From Saksenaea vasiformis B4078 (Eukaryota; Mucoromycota; Mucoromycetes; Mucorales; Saksenaeaceae): 53,999 nt of DNA. Of the stretch, positions 1-11,063 are shown piece by piece. The position numbers and the translations under genes are program-made. The stretch's first letter is position 1. Every line of letters begins with the position of its first letter. Below the pieces are notes generated by a model. It saw only the letters and a list, made by a program, of their open reading frames with translations. It had not been told where the DNA came from and ran no database searches. The DNA lies in NCBI GenBank assembly GCA_000697055.1, contig JNDT01002407.1, positions 1 to 53,999 on the forward strand. The letters are read 5' to 3'.

Positions 1-1902
1 TGGCATATGAAGTTAATATGAAGTATAGTCATATGCAGACATACTATAAGTTAACCGCTAAAATTGTAAAGAGTGCGCGTTGTCTTTGTACAGAAATTTA
101 CTGAAGGAGGATGGAAACAAGATACAATGAAATATCTGTCATGTGAGAAACGAATCGTCCTGTACACTAAAGCAGATATGGATATTTGTGCATATTTCTA
201 GGTTATGGCATCATGTAGAAAACATAGACTAAACCATTTTATTTTGTTTGTTCAAGGCACAGGGATACTTGGACGTCGCATATTTATTTGTCATCATCCA
301 GATCTAAAGATAATTCTATATTTACAAAATCTCTGAACATTGCTTCTATTCTTTATGAAATATGATTTTCTACTGCAGCTTCCAAAAGACAACAGGCCGT
401 CGAAAGATAGTTTCCTTGAAAACTCAAATGGGAGCTCTTTCCTTATGCAATTGTCGGATTTCTATCCAAAAAATTCATAGAGATATTACAAACTTTTGAA
501 CAGCATTCACATGCATTGGACATATGATAAGGTGAAGAGGTATACAACGTAGAGAGCTGTAATCGAAAAATGAAGAAGATCTTTTTGGATAATTTTCTTT
601 GTAGGTATCGTATGGTTAGTAATCGGAATAAGGAATATTGATGTAAAAACTCTTTCTATAAAAAATCGATAATCTAAAAAAGGCCAAATACCGATATCTA
701 TCTGACTTTGATGTCACAGACTTTTATGTCACTATGCCCGGTATGCAGTTAAATTTTTGTGTGAGGCTACTGTCACTCATGATTTCGCTCGTATACATAC
801 TATTCATTGTCTTCAGCTTTGCTGTCTCCTGACTACACTGGCTATCATTCGTAGATGCATCTCGCATATACTGGAGGTAATGCTGCTCATCTGCTTTCAG
901 AGCAAAAACAGTATCTTCATCAAAAACTTTACCATTAGCTATATAAATTTGCAAAATTTTTACTTACATTTACTACCATCATCTGCGATATGAACTCGTA
1001 CAACATGACAAGTCGCGCAAGAAATGACCTTCGCCGCGCAAGAGGCGAACTCCCTCCTCCTCCCCCTCCTCCTCAGGACATGTGTCGCATGTGCGACATG
1101 AAGAAACCAAAGCCTGGCTTCTCGACGGTAACACATGGAAACTTGCAGTATTTGAAATTCTCATGCATTTATCAATGAATAGAGCCAATGGAAACGGTTC
1201 AAGCAAGGCGACCGGGTATGTATCGTATGCTGGCAGATGGAAGAGGCCGAGGAGCGGCAAAGAATTTATAATAAAAGATTATCGTCGTAAACTCTGGGTC
1301 CCAGTTTGTAAAATATCGTGCATGTTTATGAATAGCAATATACTATAGCTGCGTTGACGTCTTCTATGCTGGTTCGTCCTACGTCAACTTAACTGAATTT
1401 AGTAGCGGTTATGCGGTCTTGTATAAACTGGTATGTCCAATAGAGTTTGTTCAAGTAAGTTTAACTAGACGCCAGAGGAACCTACACATGTGTGGACTTC
1501 ATGTATTTGAGAAACAGAGGTAGAAATAAAGATGGTAGTCAGGTACAAACAAGATATCTGTGAAACTGTTGTATCTCTATTAGATAGATCGTTTACTCGT
1601 CTTTGTATGGCTCCTAAATAAAATTAATTTAATATACTGTGAAGATATGGTGCACAGTACAATATCAAGAGATATTGGAGTAAACAGGATGAGGATCGCT
1701 ATTACTGTAATTATTTCATTGCGGGAAGCTCCTAATAACTATTTATATGGCTTTCTGGGTAAAATTCAGGTTTTAGCCTATGTATGAAATACATAAAAGT
1801 CGTTAAAATGTAGCGCATAAACGAGAATGAACAGTATGGTGAGAACATACTGGAACGCGTCACCCATAGTAAGTAAGCTGAACGCTGATAACGCGCAGAG
1901 TG
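1..1902. other. gene-poor left flank
   Basis: No gene can be supported across this stretch. It is AT-rich with frequent stops in all frames. The only coding-looking piece is on the minus strand at about 724-950, listed separately. A proline/CxxC-encoding plus-strand stretch near 990-1175 has no recognisable family and no convincing splice context. No left terminus for the neighbouring Tc1 element was found here. Confidence 0.5.
724..954 (-). other. possible exon fragment of an unknown gene
   Basis: A minus-strand open stretch of about 75 codons encodes a charged, helix-prone peptide rich in Asp, Glu and Gln, with amino-acid usage more protein-like than its surroundings. A splice-donor-like GTAAGT lies just upstream on the same strand near 973, and an acceptor-like TATAG near 942. 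No family was recognised. It could be a decayed gene remnant or chance. Function unknown. Confidence 0.2.
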
Positions 1903-2907
1903 TTACCAGCTGGTAGAGCCTCCTTCAGCTTTGATTACAGCTTTTATCCACCCAGGCATGGATTCGATAAGCTTATTCCATGAATCTGCATCCAAGGAAT
2001 CCCACGTCTCCTGTAAAAGAATTTCCAATCCGTCAAGCTTTGTAGAAAACTCAGTCCTCTTTTGTACGCCATCTTTCATTCGCTTCCAAATGTTTTCGAT
2101 GGGATTAAGGTCTGGTGATTGCGCAGGCCAGTCTAACTTTGATATATTATTGTTTTGCAGCCACTTTTTTGCAATATTGCTGTTATGAACGGGTGCACCA
2201 TCTTCCATCAGGATTAGTTGTTCATTTCCTTTCCAGAAACGGCGAAGCGGACCCTCATACACTTGGTCCACAAAATCCTTAGCTGTCCGTCTGTTCTTGC
2301 TTAGGATTACTAGTTCTGATTTCTCACTATAACGGATGGCACCCTATACCATGATAGATGATTTGTTACTTTTGAATGTAGGCGTAAGACATTCGGTGCT
2401 GTTCCCTTCGTTTGCAAATCGCCATAGACGCGTGACACGGGAGTTTTTGCCTTTTTCGAAGGATGCTTCATCCGTCCAAACTACCTTTCTCCACTCATTA
2501 ATAGTCCAGTCTTTATGCTTTTTAGCAAAGTCCAGTCGTCTTTTCTTGTGAACTTTGCTGAGAAATGGCTTCTTCTTTGCGATATGACTGTGGAATCCTT
2601 GTTCATGAAGCGTTCTGCGAACTGTGCGCTCACTGACTTTAACTGGTAATGCCTTCGTAATCTCACTTAGAGTTGCGTGACGATTCTTCTTTACTATTCT
2701 CAGTAGATTGCGAATATCACGTTGCTTAAATTTTTTGGGTCGTCCAGACCCTACAGCTCGTTCGATTGTGTCTCGCCTTTCGTAATTATGCAAGACGCGA
2801 TATACGGTTCTTAAATGTACTAAAGTCTTATTTGCAATCCCTTTTGGTTTTATACCAGCTTGAGCAAAAGTAACAATTCCAATCTTTTCTTCGTCAGTCA
2901 AATGCAT
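1903..2907 (-). pseudogene. Tc1/mariner transposase (DD34E) with one internal stop codon
   Basis: Transposase of the Tc1/mariner superfamily, which cuts and pastes its element at TA sites. The 334-codon frame runs from ATG at 2907 to TAA at 1903. It has an N-terminal helix-turn-helix region (residues about 1-110, with the GRPKK motif between the two DNA-binding halves), then the DDE catalytic domain: D146 in VWTDEA, D236 in LMEDGAPVH and E271 in DLNPIENIW. Exactly 34 residues separate D236 from E271, giving the Tc1-type DD34E spacing. The length is normal for the family. The only defect is an in-frame TAG at 2344-2346 (codon 188), where the family usually has Trp in the motif IMVWG, so TGG to TAG is the simplest explanation. 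Everything downstream stays in frame, so the copy is young or recently inactivated. No introns are seen. Confidence 0.93.
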
Positions 2908-2911
2908 AATA

Positions 2912-3088
2912 TACAGTAGATACTCGATATAAGAATACCCACGGTAGACAGAAAATCTATTCCTTTATCGAGAATATTCTTCAAGTGAACTTTGTAGCAT
3001 AGTATCCACCGAGCTTGTTCCCCTGAGAAGTATTCTTATATCAAGATTATTCTTATATCGAATATTCTTATAACGAGTATCTACTGTA
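2912..3088. repeat. inverted-repeat terminus or MITE-like element beside the Tc1 transposase
   Basis: TACAGTAGATACTCG begins at 2912, and its reverse complement CGAGTATCTACTGTA ends at 3088. The match extends inward over about 26 bases with one mismatch. Both arms end in CAGTAG flanked by TA, the Tc1 target dinucleotide. The interior repeats ATATTCTT-type motifs. The left arm starts five bases from the transposase start codon. This can be read as the long internally repeated terminal inverted repeat of the Tc1 element, or as a separate 177-bp non-autonomous element inserted there. Confidence 0.7.
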
Positions 3089-4111
3089 CAAGTTTATGAA
3101 TATAACAACCTTTGGAAGCTCCTAAAAATTTTTGCCAATTTTTTTGTCATGTGACTGTACTTCAACGTTAGGTAGTTATACCTATAGCTCAACGTAAAGA
3201 TTGGAAAAGTTTTGAAGGCGAAAACATCAGTCATTCCACCGCCTCGTCCTCTTCTTTGCGCCACGTTTTGTGGATTGATGGGTTGGGAAATAGCCTGCTA
3301 ATGCCAACTCCGGCGATGCAGGCAATGGTATCATTGTAATCATTGCGCATTATAGGCGGCAGTTAAAAAAAAGTTGGGGCTACACTGCTGCCACATGCAG
3401 AGATTCTATATTCTACTGTTCATCGTGCTCATAGGAACCTGGATTAGTAGCTACTGATGAACTATTCCCTGTTGTCCTGTAGATGCAATTGGCTCATCAA
3501 AGTAGGATCATTATTTGAAATAATTTCTTACGAGACGATATCGGTACAACACTTGCATGCAACGAATAAATCCAATATATGATATCTATTACAATGTCAT
3601 TTGATTATGTTTCTACACAGCACACATGGGTATTTGACCATTTGCAACAAGAAAATTGGACTTATTTGTTCTACTGGAAGCGTCCTGTTGTCATGCAATA
3701 CAACCACGCTTTAGAAATCATGCTTGAAGAGATTCTGTCTTTTTAAGATGTTGCCACGGTTTGGGATTGGATCGTAGCAGAATGAATCGATGCATAAGAA
3801 TTCATGTCTTTGCATGTAATTCGGATATCGTATGAACGTCAGCGCAAACTTACAATGGTGATCCTTTCCGGAAACAGAAGGTGGTGACATAGAGACTTGC
3901 CCCATTAGTTGCTGTACTGTTTGAAACAACGGGGCACAAGAACAGTTGAATTGGATTATTCCAGGCCTCGTTTCGGACTGGAGCGTCCTAGCCCGGCGAT
4001 TCGTGCGGAGGATCAGTCTCGGACCTTTCTGCTTTAAAACCAATGCTATCATGCAAATTTTGTTTCATATCCGATCTTTTCTGCGCTTTTATTTTATTCT
4101 TTTCTTCAACA
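3089..4111. other. intergenic, no gene seen
   Basis: About 1 kb between the Tc1 element and the next gene. Open frames here are short and antisense-like, and no family was recognised. The last roughly 70 bases are pyrimidine-rich and probably belong to the promoter or 5' leader of the gene starting at 4112. Confidence 0.5.
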
Positions 4112-4993
4112 ATGGGTACATTATCAAAAACAATTCCAGCAGTAGCACGTATGCAAATATGGAGAGGTCAGCCGTGGCCTTTTTTTGCCAAGGCGACACC
4201 TTCTCAAAAAATCGTCGTTCGCTATGCACCGCCACCCACGCCGACAATGATGACTCTTCCTACACGACCAGCGACGGTCTCGAACCTTTACCTTCGTCCG
4301 TCCCCTGTGAATTGTCGTGCCGTTCGACCTTTTTCTCTTGCTCGGATACCAGTCATGCTGATGACCACAACTAAAACGAAGCGGCGCTTTGCGCTTGCCA
4401 CCATGCTTGGTGGTGCGACCTTGGTAGGTGCCGTGTTTGGCCCGGTCATCTGGATTGGTATCTTGGGTATAGGTTCCGTCCTTAGTTGGCGAGCATGGTC
4501 CAAGACCCAGTCGTTGTGGCGGTCATTAACTCCAGAAACGACTAACGCTGCAGCCTTTGCTAATAATTTCTTGGGAATGGTCAAAGCTCAAGTCCATGAG
4601 CATCGCCTGACGGACAACATTAGGCAACAGGCCATTAACAATCTTCTGACATGGGCTAATACCGACCAAGGAAGACAATTACTGGTGCGCGAATTCAATG
4701 TTGATCATGTTAACCAACTTACGTTTTTGCCTGTCCATGCAATGACCTCGGTCGAGCATAACGGCGTCCGAAAAATCAATATCGAATTCTGGGTGGAGGA
4801 TGACCAGACAGTCGGCAATCGTGGCGGCGCATGTATGGTGCGCACAGTCGCCACGGTAGACAGCAGTGGTCGTCCCCATCTGGATGAACTGTTTCTAAGT
4901 GCTCCAGGGTGGCACGCTGATGAAACTATTCCATTAAACGAGACTAAAGCCGCAGGCAGAATTATCCAAGGTGAATTCCGCGATGTATCATAA
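4112..4993 (+). CDS. hypothetical mitochondrial-type single-pass membrane protein
   Basis: I do not recognise a named family. The open frame gives 293 residues from the ATG at 4112; an ATG at 4043 would add 23 hydrophobic residues and looks like leader sequence, and a third candidate lies at 4151. The N-terminal 90 residues are rich in Arg, Lys, Pro, Ser and Thr with almost no acidic residues, as in mitochondrial presequences. A Gly-rich hydrophobic segment follows (about residues 92-122, with ATMLGGATLVGAVFGPV), then a soluble helical part and a beta-rich C-terminal domain containing FWVEDD. The stop is TAA at 4991-4993. No intron is needed. The localisation is inferred from composition only. 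Confidence 0.7.
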   Translation: MGTLSKTIPAVARMQIWRGQPWPFFAKATPSQKIVVRYAPPPTPTMMTLPTRPATVSNLYLRPSPVNCRAVRPFSLARIPVMLMTTTKTKRRFALATMLGGATLVGAVFGPVIWIGILGIGSVLSWRAWSKTQSLWRSLTPETTNAAAFANNFLGMVKAQVHEHRLTDNIRQQAINNLLTWANTDQGRQLLVREFNVDHVNQLTFLPVHAMTSVEHNGVRKINIEFWVEDDQTVGNRGGACMVRTVATVDSSGRPHLDELFLSAPGWHADETIPLNETKAAGRIIQGEFRDVS

Positions 4994-5205
4994 TAAAGAT
5001 GTACATATATATTTCTTCTGTTTCTTATTTGAAAAAAGTGATGTGCCACGAACGGTCGATTTGATAAAGACATGAATCTACTTTGCACACACTGTGCCAT
5101 AGCAGAGAATGACTTTGCTCGATTTTTGGCTATCCTGAGTAATCTAAAAGCAAAAGTTGTAGAATATACTGCACTTGTATTGAAGAAGAAAAATGCTAAC
5201 ATGTT

Positions 5206-6312
5206 TCAAGTAAATCGTACAACCATGACGCTAACGTTGTCTAAAGACCCCTTGGAGAGGGCTAGATCCAGCAGCTTTTTACTTGCCAACTGCGGATCTT
5301 CCACCTTCTTGATGTGTTTGACTGCTTGTTGATCATCACATACATCCCATAGCTACAGTTGAGATAAGTTAGATTTTATACATCAACATTATTTATGAAA
5401 TTTTTACCCCATCGCAAGCAAGTATCAAGAACTTGTCTTTAGCCCCTAGTTCGGTCTCCGTCGTGTACGGGTTACCAATAACATAATCTTTCAGGGGATA
5501 GTCGCCGAGAGACCGAGTCACTGCAAGAAGCCCGTTCACTCGGTTGTTGATGACTGTTCCACCGGTGTCCTTGATACGCTTAATTTCCTTTGCGTCGCTT
5601 CCTTTGTGATCATAGGATAAACGCATGGCTTTCCCGTTACGTCTAGAAGAGAGAAAAAGAATTAAGCCTTCGTAGAAGGAGAAAACGAGATATGACAGCC
5701 TTACGATAGAACGGCACGTGCATCGCCAACATTGGCAGTATACAGGGTCCGCTATTCCAAGGAAGAGAGAGCTGTTAGCTCAATGTGTGGAGATGGCAGC
5801 GTCAAATCATCCTACCTTGGAGTCTTTTACTTGAACAAAGGCAACGATGGCGGTGCATCCTGAGACTTTCCCTTCTTCTTCTTTGATGAGTTCGTCTACC
5901 TGCAAAAAGGCTTTTTCCATAATCTCTGGTATAGTGTGTGTTGCTTGATATGCTTTGTAACACTCGAGAAACGTCTGCCAGGAATGGATCAGAGGGAAAA
6001 CTAAAGGTTACGCTAAGGTCTGACCTCATGGAAATGGTCACCACACCACTCAGCAGCGTCTCTTCCGCCGTGGCCATCGAAGATCGCGAAAAGTCCTTGT
6101 TGTGGTGTGCAGTCAAAGTCGACAACGTAGGCATGGGCATCTTCCATGGTCCGGCGAAATCGTTTGTTTCGATCTTCAGCGATGCCAATGGCGAATCCTG
6201 AAGCCTCGACAGCTGAAACGTTACCGATGGTATTCATGAAGAAGCGATGATCGAGGCCAAGTTTCTGACCCCCCTGGGGGTTTACTGCCCATTGCATAAA
6301 GTGTGGTGACAC
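5206..6312 (-). CDS. PTC1: PP2C-family protein phosphatase, Ptc1-like
   Basis: Metal-dependent Ser/Thr phosphatase. In yeast the Ptc1 orthologue dampens HOG and other MAP kinase pathways and is cytosolic/nuclear. Five exons join in phase: 6025-6312, 5816-5974, 5705-5751, 5408-5642 and 5206-5352, giving 291 residues (yeast Ptc1 has 281). PP2C motifs appear in order: RRTMEDAH (metal-binding), FDGHGG (metal-binding Asp/Gly), [35 protein letters not shown] and the C-terminal DNVSVMVV. All metal-ligand aspartates expected for the fold are present. The third exon is only 47 bp. The start at 6312 begins a run leading directly into the catalytic domain; 40-50 preceding residues are unassigned N-terminal tail. 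No frame damage was seen. Confidence 0.93.
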
Positions 6313-6754
6313 CGTCCACTCATTAACAACAGAGTTTGTCGTCCCTTCCCTATTGGGCTTTTTTTTTAATCATCGATCGCAAGTGCAAAATATTTAGCCG
6401 GTGCCACGCTCTGATCGCTTCTAGCACGGCTTAGTTGACCCTTACATGTGTCTATTTCTGCAATGCAATTGAAATGAGTTTTTATTTTATTTTTTACTCG
6501 AACAAAATCTTCTTTTCCAAAACAAGAAACTTCCATTTCTTTTTAAGAAAAAAGTGCAGACCGACACTCTACTACTTGTGCAGCTAGGAGACAAAAAAAA
6601 TCGTCTTTTTCCCAAGTTACATGTTAGAATAGCGTGAGGTAGAACCCGGTAAGGCAACAAAAGAGAGAACCTTGCTAAAAAGGATGCATAGCTGTCACTC
6701 TTATTAAAGAAATACTTGCGGATTATACTGTTTATTGAACTATCTTTTACGCTA

Positions 6755-7490
6755 CACTGAATAAATCTTGCGCCTCTGAAGAGAAAAGTTTGCGCTAAAG
6801 AAGAATCGAATATGCGGCCATTAGTACATCAATGTTTCGTCTGAGGATTAATCAACTTACATGAACTTGGTCTCTCCGGTGGACGCAAAATTTATTCGGG
6901 CAGCATAAAAAACAATTCATGGTTAGTAAATGGATAATACTTTGGATGCCATTTCACTTAACCCCCGAAGGGTAATTCCGCCCATTGACGGAGGCCAAAG
7001 CCCCGCACCTGAAGCGGTGGGGGCGGCGAGAGAGGTTGGGGGTGACCCTATGGCTTGGGAGCGGCCATTGTAGACAGCGTGCAGAGGACTTGAAGCGATA
7101 CATCGTCTGGCAATCTATTGCGGAAGATGAACGATACTGAGTGTGTGTGTGTGACAACGTTTACGTACTTTGAGTGTGGACATAAAGCACCAACACGGTC
7201 AAGACGGTTCGGGACAGCGGTCATGCAGCCTAAACGGCATACAAAAAAATGAGTGATCCTGGATATGTAATAAAAAGTTGACATCCGTACCGGGGATGTT
7301 TGTACCAACACAGCCAAAGGAAAAAAAAAAAAAAAGAAAAAGAAGTGCTCGCTTTAAATATGCATCATTTTCCGTTATCTGAGACATCCTTTTTGTGTGA
7401 GATAAAGAACCATACCTTTCACACACTCTTTGCATGAAATAAAAAATTCGATCACTGATTGATCATTTGCACGAGACGATGGTATCCTAT
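6755..7490. repeat. dispersed repeat family, copy A
   Basis: Blocks of this stretch recur, diverged, in the same order at about 45,085-45,760: TATGCGGCCATTAGT versus TATGCAGTTGTCAGT, GCAAAATTTATTCGGGCAGC versus GCAAAATTTAGTCGAGCAGC, GTTAGTAAATGGA in both, CCCCCGAAGGG in both, GCAGAGGACTTGAAGCGA in both, and GTCATGCAG near the end. On the minus strand the copy carries a short coding-like segment: an ATG at about 7223, a GTACGT donor, an acceptor, and then a segment reading LPDDVSLQVLCTL, which resembles the start of an F-box. See copies B and C. Confidence 0.75.
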
Positions 7491-7557
7491 CTCAAACACC
7501 AGATATCGAGCCCTATCTTTATCACGTCATTTGCACGAGACAATGAATTCCTGTCTC
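7464..7557. repeat. imperfect direct duplication
   Basis: CATTTGCACGAGACGATGG at 7464 recurs as CATTTGCACGAGACAATGA at 7528. Each is followed by a similar TATCTC/TGTCTC stretch, giving a period of 64 bases and two units. It lies at the end of dispersed repeat copy A. Confidence 0.7.
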
Positions 7558-7870
7558 TGCCTTAGATAATGGAAAGCTATCAATGACACAAACGTAACAT
7601 GGAAGAGTATGATACGAAAATCACAGCATCGGATAAACGTAAAAATACGTGCTCCAAGACGCAGAGTTTATCTGGAAATAACGTCAAATATCTTCGAATA
7701 GACGCAAATGGGTATTCAAAATCGAGATCCAGTAGTTGTGTCCTACCCCGGAATTCGCTGAGTTGTGTGCCCATTAAGCCCGAGTCCGTCTGTGACTGAT
7801 GTTCATTCATGGAATGCAGTAAAAGGGATAAACCATCTGCCGTCATGCCGATGCTTGGCTTGTTTCTATC

Positions 7871-10141
7871 ATGAGTTGTCCAATACAGCTTTCAGTGAAA
7901 AGCTGGAGTCATACCCAACGTTGTGCTGTTGCACGCGTAGCAAGTGATGCTCTAGGCATTGTGGAGCCCATTGTGTCTCGAGAATGGGCTTATGGATGGT
8001 GGTTTTCTATGCTTAGCTATTTGACATTGTCACAAGAGGATCTTGGTACATGAGTGTACCATGACGACTTATGTTGCTAATGGATGGTGCTAGCAACATA
8101 TCCCTTGGAATATGAACAAGCAGTCGCTATTGTGAGTACGGAAGAGCGCGATATTCGTATCGAGACTTTAATCGACTTGATTGCCGTGGCCACACAATTG
8201 CATAAGCAGGACGAAACGTTCGTCTCCCCCCCTTCTCTTTCTTCGTTATTTCTCAGCTGATTTTCGTCTCCTAGTGGCAAAGCATCCGATGTGGTGTACG
8301 ATGCCCGTGCTCGTCGTTTTCTATCTGAACTAACACGTCTTTTCAAGTTGGACGCGACTGACTTGGGGGCTGTGGAACGAAGTATCGGACAGCAAATTTA
8401 CTTTGCGATGAAAGAAAATGCATCGGGCGATGAGCATGCTGCTGGTCGTGCCTCTGCTATGGATCAATCAGCACAAAAGACGATGGAAGAAACAAACAAA
8501 AAGAAGAAAGCGTTCCGATGGTTAGCAACGGGCGCGGGTATCCTCGGTGGCGGAGCTGTGATTGGTAGGAAAGAAAGAAAGAAACGAAGACTACCGCATT
8601 CTTAGACGACTCATCCATCTCTCTTCCCATGGAAAAGCTTTGACCGGTGGCCTCGCTGCTCCACTTTTAGCACCTCTCATCGTTGGTAAGTATCAGCGGA
8701 CCACATGTCGTTTTATTCACACTTCTCTTTTTTTTTAGGTGTCACTGGTGCCACTTTCTTTGCGACTGCTGGGGGTGTTGCCCTGATCACTAGTTTGTTT
8801 GGCCTGACAGGTATGAAGGTTACCTACTGTATGGGACTATGACCAACTTTTTCCTATTATCTTCTTTCTTTAGGAGGTGGTCTAGCAGGTTAGTTGTAGT
8901 TTTGTTTGTTTTGTTGTTTGTTTGATACGATGATGGAAAAAAAGGATGGAAAATGCATAGACGAACCAAGGGTATAGAAGAATTTGGATTTAAACAGATC
9001 TTGAACGATGCTGATGTACCGCCGATCCCGACATTGCAGGTAAGAGATACAAGGTTTATCTGTTGTGCACGAGATCTTGGATTGACATGTGTTTTTACAG
9101 TGCACGATTTGCATTTCCGGATTTTTATTGGAAAGTAAAAATGAGACGCGGGTAAATGGAACCGACTTGCAAAAAAAGAAAAAACAAGAGTTTTTGCACC
9201 CAAACATGTCCCTCTTGTACTCACCGTCGGGGAACAACAATAGACACCATGGGAACGTGCATTTTCGTCGTCGAGAAATTATAACGATATCTATTGTTTG
9301 GAGTACGAGATGGATACGTTACTGGAATTGGGATATGCTTTCCGGCGATTTATTGCAAATCAGGCAATCACTTATGCTGGCAAAGAGGTGGCTATGCATA
9401 CAGCTCTCAATGCATTCTTTGGTAAAGTTGCTTTGGTTGGAGAAAAGGAAAAAGTTCATTCAATGATTTGTAGCCGCGGTTGCTTTGCCTGCCATGTTAC
9501 TCAAGCTTGCGGACGTGGTTGATAATCAATGGGTTATTGCAACAGATAGGTCGCGCAAGGCGGGAGCAGGTAAGACAATGTTTAAGGAAAACTTCACGAT
9601 TCACAACCACAGTTTTGGCGGATGTGTTGGAACAACGTGTTCAAGGTAACCGCCCCTGTAGCCTGGTAAGTCTTTTCCCCTCCTCCTTTCCACTCCCTTT
9701 GGTCGATTTTGGATCTGACTTTCTCTCCCATCAAGGTTGGGTATAGTTGCGGAAGTCTTGTGATCTGGCACTGTTTGCAAGAACTGGCCAAGCGCAATCG
9801 CCACGGCATCGTTGATCATGTGGTTTTGATGGGAGCCCCGATTTCTGGTCATAATATAGAAGCGTGGAATGAAGTTCAATCCGTTGTTTCGGGTCGATTC
9901 GTCAATTGCTATACAACGAAGGATTGGGTTCTAGGTAAGTAGCATTCGGACCATGACAATCATTTAACTTAATTATTTGATAGCGTACGTTTATCGACTG
10001 CACTCGATGGATTCAGAAGTAGCAGGACTCAATGCGATCAAAGTCCCACGTATTGAAAACATTGAATTACAGCTAGATGGACATACAGATTACCCTGAAG
10101 CCGTAGCAGATATCCTGAAACACATTGGCCTCGATAAGTAA
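7871..10141 (+). CDS. DUF726 / TMCO4-like membrane-associated alpha/beta hydrolase
   Basis: Member of the DUF726 family (human TMCO4, yeast Mil1), membrane proteins with an alpha/beta-hydrolase fold whose substrate is not settled. Early exons are 7871-8045, 8094-8217 and 8275-8564; at least seven more short exons follow. In order the product has a soluble helical N-terminal region, a basic linker, a Gly/Ala-rich membrane hairpin split over several small exons (8565-8890 region, ILGGGAVI, TGGLAAPLLAPLIVG, ITSLFGLTGGGLAG), then the hydrolase-like domain with the nucleophile-elbow motif GYSCGS (GxSxG, exon starting near 9735), VLMGAPISG and a C-terminal HTDYPEAVADILKHIG. The stop is TAA at 10139-10141. 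The first exon is the weakest part: the in-frame ATG at 7871 follows a nearby stop, but an upstream exon cannot be excluded. Confidence 0.85.
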
Positions 10142-10601
10142 AGAAAGGAGTTTTGCAAAACTTTTCATTTTTTGACTGTTTCTATGTTCGGATGCAAGTT
10201 TGCTTGAAAAGAAATTAAAAAAAAAAGAGCCTAGAACAAGTGTGGCATTGATTGAAAACAGGAGGAATAATAAGTGTGAAGAAAAAGAAGGAAAAAGAAA
10301 AGCAGATTGCAAATGCAAAATACGCTGGAAAAGCAAAGAAAAAAAAAAGGGAGTTGAAAGAAAAGAAAAAGTAAGTAATATAACAATAACAACAAGTAAT
10401 ACTAAAGGACTCTCAAAAAATCACGACAATGAGATAGAGAAGGAGAAAATGATCAAATGGAAAGGTTAATACAAATATGCCAAAGCCTTTCTTTTCTTTT
10501 TTTTTTTTTCCTGACTCATGAGTGAGTTGATGATTAGGTGTTCTTTGGATATGAAAGGAAATGTGGTAAATAAAGTGTGTGAGAGAGAAAGAGAAAGACA
10601 A
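10142..10601. other. intergenic between converging 3' ends
   Basis: Very A-rich spacer between two genes whose 3' ends face each other. It presumably holds both 3' UTRs and poly(A) sites. Open frames here are low-complexity Lys/Glu runs. No feature was recognised. Confidence 0.6.
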
Positions 10602-11000
10602 CTATTGACATAGGCCACAAGTCATGGTTGTCTTAAATTTCGACCAAGCACCAGGCTTCTTTGTACGTTGTTGATTCAAACATTGAGGTGCTGCGGCTGG
10701 CGATGCGTCAACGGGTTGCGTCGGATTTGCGTCTTTTTGTGCAAGTTGACGTTTGTCTGCAATCACTTTTTTAGCTTGTGCAGGTAATCCGTGGCGACTA
10801 GCTTGACGTTTCGACATGGTTTCCCATCCTTTGCCGTTGTTAAGCAACATCCAGTCATAGACACCGTCGTCAACTTCGCCCGAGTTTTTGATGGCCTTGG
10901 TGAACAGTTCTCGCAAAAAGTCGTAATCTGGTGTTTCCTCAAAGCCCAACTTACGTACGTATTGAAGGTATATGCCAAATTCCTCTAATTGAAATACATT

Positions 11001-11063
<63 letters not shown>

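Larger units (their letters stand above)
6313..7870. other. intergenic with dispersed repeat, no confident gene
   Basis: About 1.56 kb between divergently transcribed genes. It contains dispersed repeat copy A (about 6755-7490) and a 64-bp-period duplication after it. The open stretch at 7599-7799 on the plus strand could be a 5' exon of the DUF726 gene, but I could not join it in phase with the next exon. Confidence 0.5.

Noticed and set aside
4288..4584. Antisense 98-codon frame
   Set aside because: It is the shadow of the plus-strand gene at 4112-4993 and has no independent splice or family support.
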